Part shown: positions 35,079-44,703 of the stretch, piece after piece
Numbering within the stretch: the stretch's first letter is position 1
Layout: each line of letters opens with the position of its first letter
Source: a candidate division KSB1 bacterium
GTDB taxonomy: Bacteria; Zhuqueibacterota; Zhuqueibacteria; Zhuqueibacterales; Zhuqueibacteraceae
Assembly: GCA_034506255.1 (NCBI GenBank)
Contig: JAPDPX010000011.1
Span: 1 to 64,000 of the forward strand
DNA length: 64,000 nucleotides
Direction of reading: 5' to 3'
Notes under the pieces: generated by a model
What the model was told of the DNA's origin: nothing
The model's database searches: none
The model's input: only the letters and a program-made list of their open reading frames with translations
Made by a program: the position numbers and the translations under genes

Positions 35079-37184
35079 ATGAAAATTCTGCTGCGCGGCT
35101 GCCTGGCGGCGCTGGGACTGGTCAGTTTGATCGTGCCGTTGCGCGCCCAGGAAAGCGGCCGCCTGGCTGCTGCCATCGAGAAGATCGAACAGGCGGTGAC
35201 AAAACAAATGGCGGTTGATCGCACGCCGGCAGTTTCCCTTGCCTTCCGCAAGGACGATTTTCTGTGGGCGCGGGGCTTCGGCTATGCGGACCTGGAAAAT
35301 CAAGTACTGGCCACGGAAAAATCCGCGTATCGGCTGGCCTCCGTCACCAAGCCCATGACCGCGGCAGCCATCCTGCAACTGGCAGAGCAGGGCCGGATCG
35401 ATCTCGATCATGAGGTGCAGGCTTATGTGCCCTATTTCCCGCGCAAGCCCTGGCCGATCACCATACGCCAGCTTCTTGGGCATCTCGGCGGCATCAGCCA
35501 CTATAAAGATCCCGCCGAGCTGCGCCTGACAGAGTCGAAGACAACGCGCGAAGCCATCGCCATCTTCGAGAATTTTGAGCTGGTCGCCGAACCGGGTACG
35601 CGCTACAACTACTCCAGCTATGGTTACAATTTGCTCGGGGCGGTGATTGAAGGCGCCTCCGGCATGTCCTATGGTGAATACATGCGCCAGCATGTTTGGG
35701 AGCCGCTGGGCATGCACGACACCCGCCTCGATGATCCCTATGATTTGATTCCGCACCGCGTGCGCGGCTACCAACTCATCGCAGGTGAGATCAAGAATTC
35801 GGAATTCGTCAACCTCAGCAGCCGCTTTGCCGCCGGCGGCACGCGCAGCACGGTGCTGGACATGGTCAAGTTTGCGCACGGCCTCAACAGCGGCAGGCTG
35901 CTTTCTCCCCGGAGCCTCGCGCAGATGTATGAGGCGATGGCCACGCGTGACGGCCATGCCACCGATTACGGCATGGGTTGGGGCACGGGTCACAATCTCG
36001 GCCATTTTGTGGTGCGCCACAGCGGCGGCCAAAATGAAACCCGTACCTTGTTGTACAACGACATTTGTTGCAACTTCATCGTCGCGGTGGCCTGCAACTT
36101 TGAAGCGGCCAATCCCGCGACTTATGCCAGCATTGTGGTGGCGGCGGTTTTGGAGGAACCCGCCAACATCGTGCCGTATGCGCCCGATCGGGTGAGTGAC
36201 GCCCTGCTGACCGGCATGCGTGAGGTGTTTGCCAGCGGGTTGAATTACTTCAAGCGCTTCGGGAAACCCATGAGCGAGAACCCGGCAGCCCTGGCACAGG
36301 CGTTTTCCTATTTCAATCAGCAAGTCAGCGTTTTGGCCCTGCGGAAGGATTACGCCGTCGCGCTGCAGAAAATCCGCGAAGGCCGCCATCCCGTTGTACA
36401 GCAGGCGTTCGTCCAGCTCGGCTCGTTCATGGCCGCGCGCCTGCAGGAGAGATTCGGTGCGGCCCGGCTGGAGGAGTATCATCGCACCGGCGCCATTCCG
36501 TTTTTTTATGACTATATCAGCCTGTGCCGGCAGCAGCCCGGTCTTCCCGCATTTCATGCCACTTTTGTAAAGGCGGTGCAGCGCTGGCAACGCGACTGGC
36601 AACGGACGTGGACGCCAGAAGTGCGCGCCCTGGCGCTGGCGCCACGCGCGGAGTTGGCGGTGGTGCAGGCCCCTCTGCAAAAGCTGTTTGCCGGCGCGCA
36701 GGTTTATCCAAGTTTCATCGGCGATTTTCAGGAGGCCATCCTGCAGTTCATCCTGCGCGGCGAGTACGAAAAAGCCCTCACGGCCGCAGAGACCGGCACG
36801 GCGCTTTATCCCGGCTCGAATGAGCTGCTGGTTGAACAAGGCGTGGTATTCGCGCTGTTCGGCGCGAAGAAAAACGGCCTGGCCCGCATCAAACAGGCCG
36901 CTGCCCGCGATCCCCAGGGCCCGGCGACCGCCGCGGGCCTGAACCGTCTCGCGGGCCAGCTTGCCAGCCACGGCCGGCTGGATCAGGGCATCGCCCTGCT
37001 GCAGCTCGCCGTGGAGCTGTATCCTCAAAACGCCAATCTTTATGACAGCCTGGGAGAGTTGCACGGGCAGAAGGGAGAGCGGCAGCAGGCAATCGCCTGT
37101 TACCGGAGGGCATTGGAGATTGATCCCAACCTTCAAAATGCGAAAGCGGAGCTGGAGAAGATCACGAAATCACCCAGCCCGTAA
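35079..37184 (+). CDS. Exported serine beta-lactamase-fold protein with C-terminal TPR region
   Basis: 701 residues. Signal peptide about 1-23 (ending PLRAQ). The beta-lactamase/DD-peptidase fold spans about 30-370: S-x-x-K in LASVTKPM, the Y-x-N motif in YSSYGYN, and the third box as RHSGGQ. This matches the class C-like serine hydrolase family (AmpH, EstB, penicillin-binding-protein-like). A helical region follows, and the last ~130 residues carry at least two TPR-like repeats (ALTAAETGTALYPGS; AIACYRRALEIDPN). The substrate may be a peptide, ester or muropeptide; resistance should not be assumed. AAAAGGGAG precedes the ATG by six bases. Confidence 0.88.
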   Translation: MKILLRGCLAALGLVSLIVPLRAQESGRLAAAIEKIEQAVTKQMAVDRTPAVSLAFRKDDFLWARGFGYADLENQVLATEKSAYRLASVTKPMTAAAILQLAEQGRIDLDHEVQAYVPYFPRKPWPITIRQLLGHLGGISHYKDPAELRLTESKTTREAIAIFENFELVAEPGTRYNYSSYGYNLLGAVIEGASGMSYGEYMRQHVWEPLGMHDTRLDDPYDLIPHRVRGYQLIAGEIKNSEFVNLSSRFAAGGTRSTVLDMVKFAHGLNSGRLLSPRSLAQMYEAMATRDGHATDYGMGWGTGHNLGHFVVRHSGGQNETRTLLYNDICCNFIVAVACNFEAANPATYASIVVAAVLEEPANIVPYAPDRVSDALLTGMREVFASGLNYFKRFGKPMSENPAALAQAFSYFNQQVSVLALRKDYAVALQKIREGRHPVVQQAFVQLGSFMAARLQERFGAARLEEYHRTGAIPFFYDYISLCRQQPGLPAFHATFVKAVQRWQRDWQRTWTPEVRALALAPRAELAVVQAPLQKLFAGAQVYPSFIGDFQEAILQFILRGEYEKALTAAETGTALYPGSNELLVEQGVVFALFGAKKNGLARIKQAAARDPQGPATAAGLNRLAGQLASHGRLDQGIALLQLAVELYPQNANLYDSLGELHGQKGERQQAIACYRRALEIDPNLQNAKAELEKITKSPSP

Positions 37185-37296
37185 CGCGCCCGGGCAACTG
37201 CCCGGGAGGGCCATGTCCATGGCGGAAGAAATGCCAGTGAGTTTTTAGAATGCAGTCCGATTCCGGTCGCGAATGCAGTGCCGGCGGACCTTGCCG

Positions 37297-39006
37297 ATGA
37301 GTGGGATGATGAAAACTGTTGCCAGCCGGCGTACCAGCCGCTTCGCCAGAGCCGTGGCCGCCTTGTGCCTGCTCTTTTTGCCGGCCTGTCAGGGCGGGCA
37401 TCCGCCCCTGGTGGCGGAGTGGCGGGAAATCAGAATTACTCAGTCCGATTTCGAGAGAAGTTATTTCCAATACTGGCAAACCACCAGCGCACCTGATTCA
37501 CCGGCCTTGCGCCGCCATTTTGCGCAACAAATGATCGAACAGGAATTGATCGCGCGGGCGGGCATGGCCGGAGGGCTGCATCGGAGCGCCGAAGTGCAAC
37601 GACCCTTGCAGCGCGATTTCAGGCGCTTCCTGCGGCGGCGTTATCTCGAAGTGACGCTGCAGGACACGCTCACCGAGCCGACGGCCGCCGAAATCGCCGC
37701 CGCCCTGCAGCGGCAAAACACGCAACTGCGCGTGCGACAGTTGTTCGCGCGCTCCGCCGAAGAAATCCAACGGCTGCAGCAGCAATTGCAACAGGGCATG
37801 CCCTTCGAGAAGCTTGCGGCCATGACCATGCCTGACAGCACGCTGGCCGCAAGCGGCGGCGATCTCGGCTGGCTCGGTTGGGGAGATACTGATTTGCCGG
37901 TGGAAGAGGTGCTTTATCAGCTCCCGCGCGGCGCGATTTCAGCGCCGGTTTCATCGCTGATGGGCTGGCATATTTTCCGTGTGGATTCGATACGCACCAC
38001 GCTGCGTTTCGGCGGGATGACGCCGTGGGAGCGGGAGGATATTTACCAGCGCCTGCTCAGCCGGCGGCTGGACCTGGCTGCCGCCCGCCATCTGCGCGGG
38101 TTGGTGTGGAGCAAGCCCCTGGTGGTGAACATGGCTGTGCTTGCACGGGTGTGGGAACGGCTTGCACCGATTGTGCGGCACCCGGCGCCATCGCACTGGC
38201 CGCAGGCTTTGCAAAAGCTCGAGCGTGATCCCCCCTTCGATTTGTTGCAGGAAATTGCCGCCACCGTGGCGGGCGAGCCATTTACGGTTCAGGAATTCCT
38301 CGAGGCGTTGCCGGAGATTCCACGCCAGCTCCTCCAGCCCAATCTCAAAAAGGCCCTGGAGCTGGCAATTCGCGACCGGCTGCTGACGCAGGCCGCGCTG
38401 GCTGCCGGCCTCGCCAATGATCCCGTGGTGCGGGAGAAAATGCGGCGCGCCGAGCTGCAGTACACCTATTACGCCACCTTGGCGGCACAAGACTCGGTTG
38501 TCGAGACCGCGGCGGCGCTGCAGCGGTTTTATGCCGAACATCGCGCCCGCTACGGCGAGCGGGTCGAATCTGAAGTGTACGAGATTCTGGTGGCGCAGCG
38601 TGATTCCGCATTGGCCATCGCCAAAGCCATCCAAGCCGGCCGTGATTTTGGGGAAATGGCCCGGCGCCATTCCCGGCGGGCGGCAACCCGCGAGCAAGGG
38701 GGTTTTGTGGGAATCCTTTCTGATGAAGACAAGCCCCTGGGGCAGCAGGCCGCACAGCTGCGGCCCGGTGAGCTGTACGCGCCGGTGGCGACTGCGGAAG
38801 GATACAGCGTCATTCGCGTTGGCCGGCAGATTCGCCGTGCGCCGCAATGGCAGGAGATCGAGCAGCGCGTTCGCGAGGATTGGCGTCGCGCCGATTTACA
38901 ACGCCGGCATCAAAGCCTGTTGCCGGCGGACTACCGTCCCCAAGACATCAAATTCCACGAAGAGAATCTCGCCCGGGCACTCACACAACGGGGCACGGTG
39001 TTTTAA
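37297..39006 (+). CDS. Lipoprotein peptidyl-prolyl isomerase with two parvulin domains
   Basis: About 569 residues. A basic n-region and hydrophobic stretch end in LLFLPACQGG, a lipobox. A SurA-N-like helical part leads to a first parvulin domain around 125-235 (LRVRQLFARSAEE..., GGDLGWLGWGD) and a second around 430-530 (EVYEILVAQRD..., RHSRRAATREQGGFVG). Such proteins help outer-membrane proteins fold in the periplasm. The start is uncertain: Met codons at 37273, 37297, 37306 and 37309 are all in frame; 37297 has a GGCGGA about nine bases upstream. It lies 112 bases after the beta-lactamase-fold gene, same direction. Confidence 0.87.
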   Translation: MSGMMKTVASRRTSRFARAVAALCLLFLPACQGGHPPLVAEWREIRITQSDFERSYFQYWQTTSAPDSPALRRHFAQQMIEQELIARAGMAGGLHRSAEVQRPLQRDFRRFLRRRYLEVTLQDTLTEPTAAEIAAALQRQNTQLRVRQLFARSAEEIQRLQQQLQQGMPFEKLAAMTMPDSTLAASGGDLGWLGWGDTDLPVEEVLYQLPRGAISAPVSSLMGWHIFRVDSIRTTLRFGGMTPWEREDIYQRLLSRRLDLAAARHLRGLVWSKPLVVNMAVLARVWERLAPIVRHPAPSHWPQALQKLERDPPFDLLQEIAATVAGEPFTVQEFLEALPEIPRQLLQPNLKKALELAIRDRLLTQAALAAGLANDPVVREKMRRAELQYTYYATLAAQDSVVETAAALQRFYAEHRARYGERVESEVYEILVAQRDSALAIAKAIQAGRDFGEMARRHSRRAATREQGGFVGILSDEDKPLGQQAAQLRPGELYAPVATAEGYSVIRVGRQIRRAPQWQEIEQRVREDWRRADLQRRHQSLLPADYRPQDIKFHEENLARALTQRGTVF

Positions 39007-39454
39007 AACAAAAATCCGATGCCCCCCGCCACTGTTGCCACTGATCATCGCGCTGCCCAAACCGGGAGTCGCGGCATACCCGCTGCCCGCCAGCCTGAAG
39101 CATGGCGCGGCCGGCTGCGCCGGCGGTGGATTGAGTTCACGGCTCGATGGTGATTGCCGGGTGTAATTTGCCATGCTGCGCGTGGCACCCATTGGGATGA
39201 AAATGTCGCGCCGGCCTCTTGCCGGCATGCCGGCGGGCTGACCGCACGGCATTTTCATGATTCGGATATCTTCAGCGACATTGGCAATTACTCCAAAACC
39301 CCCTCCCGGCCACGGTGATTCCGGAGACACGGGTTTGTGCAGATCACCGCAGATAACAATCAGCGTGAGTCTGTGGCGATCAGTGTCCGGAAAATTTGAT
39401 GGTGGCCGCGCGCCGCGTTGCGCTTCGCCCACAGCGCGCCGCATGGAAGCGATT
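39007..39454. other. Convergent gap, no gene seen
   Basis: About 450 bases between the parvulin gene (+) and the ABC permease gene (-). A perfect 14-bp palindrome GCCGGCATGCCGGC lies at 39221-39234, roughly central. It could fold in either transcript, but no T-tract follows on either side. Confidence 0.5.
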
Positions 39455-40351
39455 TCATTCTTTCATCCCCGCCAGGGCAATTCCCTGAATGAAGTATTTT
39501 TGCGCTGCAAAAAAGAGGGTGAAAACCGGAATGATCATCAACAGGGAAGCGGCGGTGAGCGGCCCCCATTCGGTTTCTCCATAGCGTGAGGAGAACGCCT
39601 GCAATCCCAGCGAGAGCGTGTAAAGCGCCTGATCCTGCAAATAGATCAGCGGCGTGAGGAAGTCATTCCAGGAGGCCATGAATTGCAGGATGATGACGGC
39701 GATCAACGCCGGCCGCACCAGTGGCAGGGCGATGGTGAAAAAGGTGCGCCAGGGGCTGGCCCCGTCGATTTCCGCCGCTTCGAACAACTCGCGCGGCAGG
39801 CCTTTGAAGGATTGCCGCAGGAGAAAAATGTAAAACGCCGTGCCGAACAAGGAGGGCAGCCACAAAGGCGTGAACGTGTCGACCAGGCCAAGCCTGGCGA
39901 AGATCAGATAAACCGGAATCATGGTCACCTGCGGCGGCAGCATCATGGTGCTGAGCAGCAGCAGGAACATGGCGTCACGGCCGGGCCAGCGATAACGGGC
40001 GAAGGCAAAGGCCACCAGCGAGCTGGCCAGCGCGGTTCCCAGAATGGAGAGGCCGGTGACCAGCGCCGTGTTGCCGAGATAACGCCACAACGGGATGCGC
40101 GCCATGGCACGGCTGTAATTGTCCCAAGCCACGGGATTGGGCACGAAGAATTCCAGCAACGTATCCGAGCTGACCACCTGGGCATCGGTTTTGAACGAAG
40201 TCGCGATCAGCCAGATGATGGGAAGGGCAAAGAGCAGCGAGGTGGCACACAGCACCAGGTGATACAACACCCGGCGCTGGATGAGCTGTTGCAACCGCTG
40301 TTGCCAGCCGGCGGCCGCGCCGCCGGCTGGTGCAAGTCGTCGATCATTCAT
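39455..40351 (-). CDS. Sugar ABC transporter inner-membrane permease (MalG type)
   Basis: 298 residues with about six membrane segments (LVLCATSLLFALPIIWLIATSF first). The cytoplasmic coupling loop is EAAEIDGASPWRTFFTIALPLVRP, the EAA motif of MalG-type permeases. It forms a heterodimer with the MalF-like half of the upstream protein and imports an oligosaccharide or sugar alcohol. The ATG at 40351 overlaps the upstream stop by eight bases (ATGAATGA); another ATG lies two codons earlier. No ATPase gene is in the window, so a shared MsiK/MalK-like ATPase elsewhere is probably used. Confidence 0.92.
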   Translation of the reverse strand: MNDRRLAPAGGAAAGWQQRLQQLIQRRVLYHLVLCATSLLFALPIIWLIATSFKTDAQVVSSDTLLEFFVPNPVAWDNYSRAMARIPLWRYLGNTALVTGLSILGTALASSLVAFAFARYRWPGRDAMFLLLLSTMMLPPQVTMIPVYLIFARLGLVDTFTPLWLPSLFGTAFYIFLLRQSFKGLPRELFEAAEIDGASPWRTFFTIALPLVRPALIAVIILQFMASWNDFLTPLIYLQDQALYTLSLGLQAFSSRYGETEWGPLTAASLLMIIPVFTLFFAAQKYFIQGIALAGMKE

Positions 40352-42707
40352 CGGCATAGTAAACCCATTTCGGCGCCAGCTTGAAATTGACCAGCGTGAG
40401 GGCGAGAATGATGAGAAACAGAATCCACGCCATCGCGCTGGCGTAACCCATTTTGAAATATTTGAAAGCATTGTCGAACAGATAGAAGACGTACATGCGC
40501 AGGGAATCCTCCGGGCCGCCGCGCGCGTCCAGCAAGTAGGGCTGCGTGAAGATTTGAAAATAGGCGATCAGGCTCATGATCAAATTGAAGAAGACATAAG
40601 GGCTGAGCAGGGGTAGAGTGATGCGGAAGAAGCGGCCCATCGTGCCCGCGCCATCGATGCGCGCCGCATCGTAGAGCGAGGGCGGAATGCTCTTCAGGCC
40701 GGCAAGCCAAATCACCATTGAGCCGCCCGCGCCCCACAGCAGCATCATGATCACCGCCACTTTGGTGTAGCGGGGATCGCCCAGCCAGTTGATCGAAGCC
40801 ATACCCGCCTGGGCCAGCACGAAGTTGATCAGCCCGTTTTGCGGATTCAGCAGAAACATCCACACGATCGCCACTGCCACGGCGGGCACGATCGCCGGCA
40901 GATAGAGAATGGTGCGATACCAGCGCACGCTGCGGCCGGTTTGATTGACCAACAGCGCTATGCCCAGGCCGGTGATCAAACTCAGCGGCACACCGAAAGC
41001 GGCGAGATAGAGCGTGTTGCCCAGGCTTCTCCAAAACATCATGTCCTGGCCGCTAAACATCGTGAGAAAGTTTTTGAACCCCACCCAACGCGGCAGCGAG
41101 AGTACATCGTATTCGGTGAGACTGAGCAGGAGGGAAGTCAGCGTCGGCCAGAACATGAGCACGAGAAAGCCGATGACCCACGGCAATGCGAAGATCAAAC
41201 CGGTTCTGGCCTCCAGCCAGGCGCGTGGCGAGGCTTGGCGCAGCCGCCGCAAATGCCAGAGGAGCACAGCCAGCCCGGTCACCAGCAGCACCGCGGCCAG
41301 CGCGAAACTCCACTGCAGCGGCACGACGGGCCGCGTTTCATCGGCGTAGAAAGCATCCACGGCTTTTTGTACCTGTTGCGCGCTCTCGCGCAGCGCCTGC
41401 TCGGGCGTGAGCGCGCCATAGGTGGCCAGGTCCGTGGCGCGCACGTGCTCGTCCCACAACTGCTGGCCCACCGGCGTCACCGGCCGAAAATGCGAGATAT
41501 TCAACAGCTCAACGAAGACTTCCTGCGCGTGCTGCAAAGCCGGCACGGGAATCGGAAAGGCGCGCAGGCGCTGCGCGTTGGCCGCTTTGTGGGCGACCAG
41601 TTTGGGAACGTAGATCGCATTGCCCGTTTCGGCATTCACGCGGCTTTGTTCTTCGCCTTCGGCCAGCAAGCCGGCCGGCGAGACCAGATATTCGATCAAG
41701 CGCCAGGTTTCCTCCGGATGCCGGCTTTTCATTGGGATGACCCAGGCAAAACCGCCCGACCAAGTGGTCGTCGCTTTGCCCGGCGGTGCGGGCGGCGGCG
41801 CAACGCCCAGTTCGAAATCCGGCGCCAGGCGCGCGAGTTTGTTGAGATACCAATTGCCGTCGATGCGCATTGCCAACTTGCCGATCAGGAAAGGATCGGT
41901 CGCGTCGCGGCCATAACCGCGTTCGAAGGGATCCACCACGTCGCGGCGTCCGCCCAAAGCATCATAGAGACGTTTGATATAGACAAGTGCGTCGCGCACT
42001 TCCGGGCTGTCGAGCAGCACGCGGCGGCCATCTTCGCTGAGAAAGCGAGCGCCGTTGAGCCAGCCGTAGAGATAGAGCCAGGAATTGCCGAGCAGCGGCG
42101 CGAAACCGAGTTGTTCGGCCTGGCCCTGGGCATTGTATTTCGTCAGGCGTTGCGCATAGACGATGAGCTCCTCCCAGTCGCGCGGTGGCCGTTCCGGATC
42201 CAGGCCGGCGGTGCGAAACAATTGTTTGTTCCAGAAAAAAGCGCGGGCGTCAGTGCCATAGGGAATGCCGTACAGCCGGCCGTTGTAGGTGCATTCCGCC
42301 AGTGGCGCAGCATAAAAGGCTGCAGGGTCGACCGTGGAGTTGGCGACGTAATCATCCAGCGGCAGCAGCGCGCCGCGCGCCGCCCAGCCCGCCAGCGTGA
42401 AACGATCGAGAAAAACCAAATCGGGCGGCTTGCCGGCAGCCAGCGCGGTCATGAATTTCTGGCTGAAGCCGCTGCCTTCGGTTGCGACCTCCGCCTTGCC
42501 GGCGGTGACGATCTTCAATGCAATGGCAGGATGGGCGGCATCATAACGCTCCAGCACGCGCACCAGGCCGAGATCATCGGTGTGCGGCGAGAGGCCCCAA
42601 ATCGTGATCTGTTTGGGCTGGCCGTTGCCCGGCAGCGGCAGCAGGCCAATCAGCAAGAGCCAGCCCATCCACCATCGGCAGGCAGTGGTGCAAATGCGAC
42701 TCCTCAT
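40344..42707 (-). CDS. Fusion of extracellular solute-binding protein and MalF-type ABC permease
   Basis: 787 residues. Residues 1-30 are a signal or anchor. About 34-440 are a family-1 sugar-binding protein (ITIWGLSPHTDD, PPDLVFLDRF, YGIPYGTDARAFFWNKQLF, NWYLNKLA, TTWSGGFAWVIPMKS). A helix at about 470-495 crosses the membrane, and about 505-787 is a MalF-type permease with coupling loop YDAARIDGAGTMGRFFRITLPLL. Normally these are two separate genes. The fusion tethers the binding protein to its channel with a 1:1 ratio. AAAGGCGAG precedes the ATG. Transported sugar unknown; the wider neighbourhood suggests a beta-glucan or amino-sugar oligosaccharide. Confidence 0.92.
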   Translation of the reverse strand: MRSRICTTACRWWMGWLLLIGLLPLPGNGQPKQITIWGLSPHTDDLGLVRVLERYDAAHPAIALKIVTAGKAEVATEGSGFSQKFMTALAAGKPPDLVFLDRFTLAGWAARGALLPLDDYVANSTVDPAAFYAAPLAECTYNGRLYGIPYGTDARAFFWNKQLFRTAGLDPERPPRDWEELIVYAQRLTKYNAQGQAEQLGFAPLLGNSWLYLYGWLNGARFLSEDGRRVLLDSPEVRDALVYIKRLYDALGGRRDVVDPFERGYGRDATDPFLIGKLAMRIDGNWYLNKLARLAPDFELGVAPPPAPPGKATTTWSGGFAWVIPMKSRHPEETWRLIEYLVSPAGLLAEGEEQSRVNAETGNAIYVPKLVAHKAANAQRLRAFPIPVPALQHAQEVFVELLNISHFRPVTPVGQQLWDEHVRATDLATYGALTPEQALRESAQQVQKAVDAFYADETRPVVPLQWSFALAAVLLVTGLAVLLWHLRRLRQASPRAWLEARTGLIFALPWVIGFLVLMFWPTLTSLLLSLTEYDVLSLPRWVGFKNFLTMFSGQDMMFWRSLGNTLYLAAFGVPLSLITGLGIALLVNQTGRSVRWYRTILYLPAIVPAVAVAIVWMFLLNPQNGLINFVLAQAGMASINWLGDPRYTKVAVIMMLLWGAGGSMVIWLAGLKSIPPSLYDAARIDGAGTMGRFFRITLPLLSPYVFFNLIMSLIAYFQIFTQPYLLDARGGPEDSLRMYVFYLFDNAFKYFKMGYASAMAWILFLIILALTLVNFKLAPKWVYYADE

Positions 42708-42824
42708 TTTCTCGCCTTTTTGCAGTAAACGCAGTTTCAGCCGGCATCAGAAAAATTAGATCATCCGACGCAAGCGTACATGGCCACATGACTGTTCTTG
42801 GCATCTGATGAACTCCGCCAGGCG

Positions 42825-43030
42825 TGAGAGGTTTATAGCCAAGTGCCGTTCGCCGAAATGAAACCCCCGCGGGGTGACATGTGTATCGTGCATTCTCATT
42901 GATCTCCTCTTGAATTGAAGGCGAACGCCGTTACATGTCACTCCTCAAGGAGTTTGAAGCTGGAGGTGTTGACAATCACTCCAAGCATTTCACCCCTGGC
43001 GGGGTTGGGCCGTTCGCTATCACGTTGGGG
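42825..43030. repeat. Cluster of short palindromic repeat units
   Basis: Three palindromes occur: ACCCC-CGC-GGGGT (42863-42875) followed by GACATGT; ACATGTC preceding ACTCC-TCAA-GGAGT (42940-42953); and ACCCC-TGGC-GGGGT (42992-43005). Each is near a GCCGTTCGC-like block in direct or inverted form (42847, 42920 inverted, 43010). The first two units are inverted relative to each other. They look like a mobile palindromic repeat family. Confidence 0.6.
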
Positions 43031-43424
43031 CAAGTGGCTCTCAGCAGCGAAGGCACGGAACTGATTTTGCGATTCTTTTCATCTTGTTGTCGCAAAATGT
43101 ACGCAAAATTCGGATGATCCGAAAATTTGCATGCGGCAACGCGCGGCAGGCTTTGTCATGACAGCGCCGGCACCCGGGCATAACGCGCCACGGGTGCAAT
43201 CCCTGCGTGACGTGTGGGATGGCTCAGGCCTCCCTGTCTCGAGACAAGATGGCCGATGTCACCAACTTTTAAAACAAAGCAAAAAACTCTCACGCTTGCA
43301 TAGACAATAGAAATTTTCCTTGACTGTGAACGGAATAACTCGTGGGCGGCTGTTCAAAAATGAATTTTTGCTCCTTCAGCAGCAACCCACGAGGGCCGGG
43401 GCTACAAAAATTGACGTAACAATG

Positions 43425-43715
43425 CACTAGGAGTTTTTCTGCGGCAATTGCCAGACAACAGGCATCAGCATCACAAAAGTCAAACAGGACAGCAGGTTTT
43501 CCCCGGTGCTCTTGGGGGTTGCGTGGTTCAAAAATCTTCGCAGTGACAGTCTTTTTGTGATCTGCCACGGCATGCCTGCAGAGCGCCTCTGCAGGATCGC
43601 AAGATAAAGCCACGCTCAAACCGTGGCGCAACGGTCATCCTTTGCGAAACCCCTGCGGCTTCACCTCTTTGCGTGTTTTGGCTTTTGATTTTGTCGCTTC
43701 GAAAAAGTAGCGGCA
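43425..43715 (-). repeat. Dispersed intergenic repeat B, copy 2
   Basis: Reverse-oriented copy of 229-540. Read on the minus strand it has AAAAGCCAAAAC, GAAGCCGCAGGGG, GCCACGGTTTGA, GTGGCAGATCA and GCGAAGATTTTTGAAC in the same order as copy 1. Confidence 0.7.
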
Positions 43716-43874
43716 TTGGACAAGATGGCTGCGCCATTACCCCGTACGTAACTCAGGCATGAGCGACAGGCTGGCTGCATGCGCCACTTTCCAGCAGCGC
43801 ATGCACCGGTCGCGCCGCATATCCCGGCCCTCTGAACACGGCAAACCGGAGGTGGTGCCTGGCCATGAGACAGG

Positions 43875-44696
43875 TCAGAATTGGCGGCGGGTATCACAGG
43901 CCTGGCAGGTGCCCGCCGCACACAGCAAGCCATCGGGATGCTCACGCAGAAATGCCAGTCCCTCCTCATACAAACGGGCCACTGAAATGAGATAACTGCG
44001 CAGTCCGGCGTGCTCATATGGCACCAGGCACTGCTGCTCGAGCAAATGTTTTTCGAGATGGATGAAAGAGCGGCTGCAACCCGGCACCTCCTCGAGCGGC
44101 TGCTCACCGGTGGTGGATACGCCGACTGGCAGAATGCCGGCATGCGTCCATGGAAAATTTCTCAGCCCCGGCAGACCGGCCGCGTGTTCGAGATAATGGC
44201 CAAACGTCAAGGCGGAAAAATCCACCCCCAGCATGACCACCACCGCGGTGTCCCGGGCGTGCAGCCATTCGAGCACACTGCCCCTGCCGAGTGGTGCGGT
44301 GGGGGAGTTGTCGGCGCCCACTTCTTCAGTGACCCTGCCCCACAGAGCAAAGGCGTGGGTCGGTGAAGCTGTGCGGATTACACCAGGATTTTGCCGAAAG
44401 TGCTCGGAGAGAAATCCGGTCTTGCTGGGGGTGGTGGCGGCCTCATAGGGCACCACACCGCCGGCGACTCGTTTGAAGCAGTAGGTGAAAGTGGGCATGA
44501 TCAGCGAACCGTTTGCCGTCAGAATGCGCTGCAGGGCGGCAAGCACCTCTTCAGCGCGGCAGCGCGGGAAGGCGCGACGAACGGCCCGCAGGGAGCCATG
44601 CAGCAGCGCGTGCTGTCCCGGTCTCAGGCCGAGTTGGTGCAGATACTCGAGCAAGCTTATGCCCGGTCCTTTTCGCGTGAAACCTCCGTCAGTCAT
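43875..44696 (-). CDS. AAC(3)-fold N-acetyltransferase family protein
   Basis: 273 residues. It resembles the aminoglycoside 3-N-acetyltransferase/YokD family: LLHGSLRAVRR, GSLIMPTFTYCF, RTASPTHAFALWG (the family's R-x-x-x-P-x-H region) and NSPTAPLGRGSVLEWL. It has six cysteines, three of them near the C-terminus (LLCAAGTCQACDT). Family members use acetyl-CoA, and many chromosomal ones act on sugars or amines other than antibiotics. It is the last gene of an operon with NanE, an FAD oxidoreductase and a membrane acyltransferase-like protein, so an amino-sugar substrate is more likely than a drug. Seven bases separate it from the upstream gene. Confidence 0.82.
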   Translation of the reverse strand: MTDGGFTRKGPGISLLEYLHQLGLRPGQHALLHGSLRAVRRAFPRCRAEEVLAALQRILTANGSLIMPTFTYCFKRVAGGVVPYEAATTPSKTGFLSEHFRQNPGVIRTASPTHAFALWGRVTEEVGADNSPTAPLGRGSVLEWLHARDTAVVVMLGVDFSALTFGHYLEHAAGLPGLRNFPWTHAGILPVGVSTTGEQPLEEVPGCSRSFIHLEKHLLEQQCLVPYEHAGLRSYLISVARLYEEGLAFLREHPDGLLCAAGTCQACDTRRQF

Positions 44697-44703
44697 GCCG
44701 GCC

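Larger units (their letters stand above)
42708..43874. other. Long intergenic gap rich in palindromic and dispersed repeats
   Basis: About 1170 bases between the ABC fusion gene (its start) and the end of the AAC(3)-like gene, both minus. It holds a cluster of ACYCC-GGRGT palindromes (42825-43030) and repeat B copy 2 (43425-43715). No gene is supported. The ABC operon promoter should lie just above 42707 but is not obvious. Confidence 0.6.

Noticed and set aside
35079..37184. Reading the beta-lactamase-fold gene as an antibiotic resistance gene
   Set aside because: The family includes many esterases and peptidases; the TPR extension and lack of a regulator argue for a housekeeping envelope role.
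43875..44696. Reading the AAC(3)-like gene as an aminoglycoside-resistance gene
   Set aside because: It is chromosomal, in an amino-sugar operon, with no mobile element nearby; family membership alone does not show resistance.
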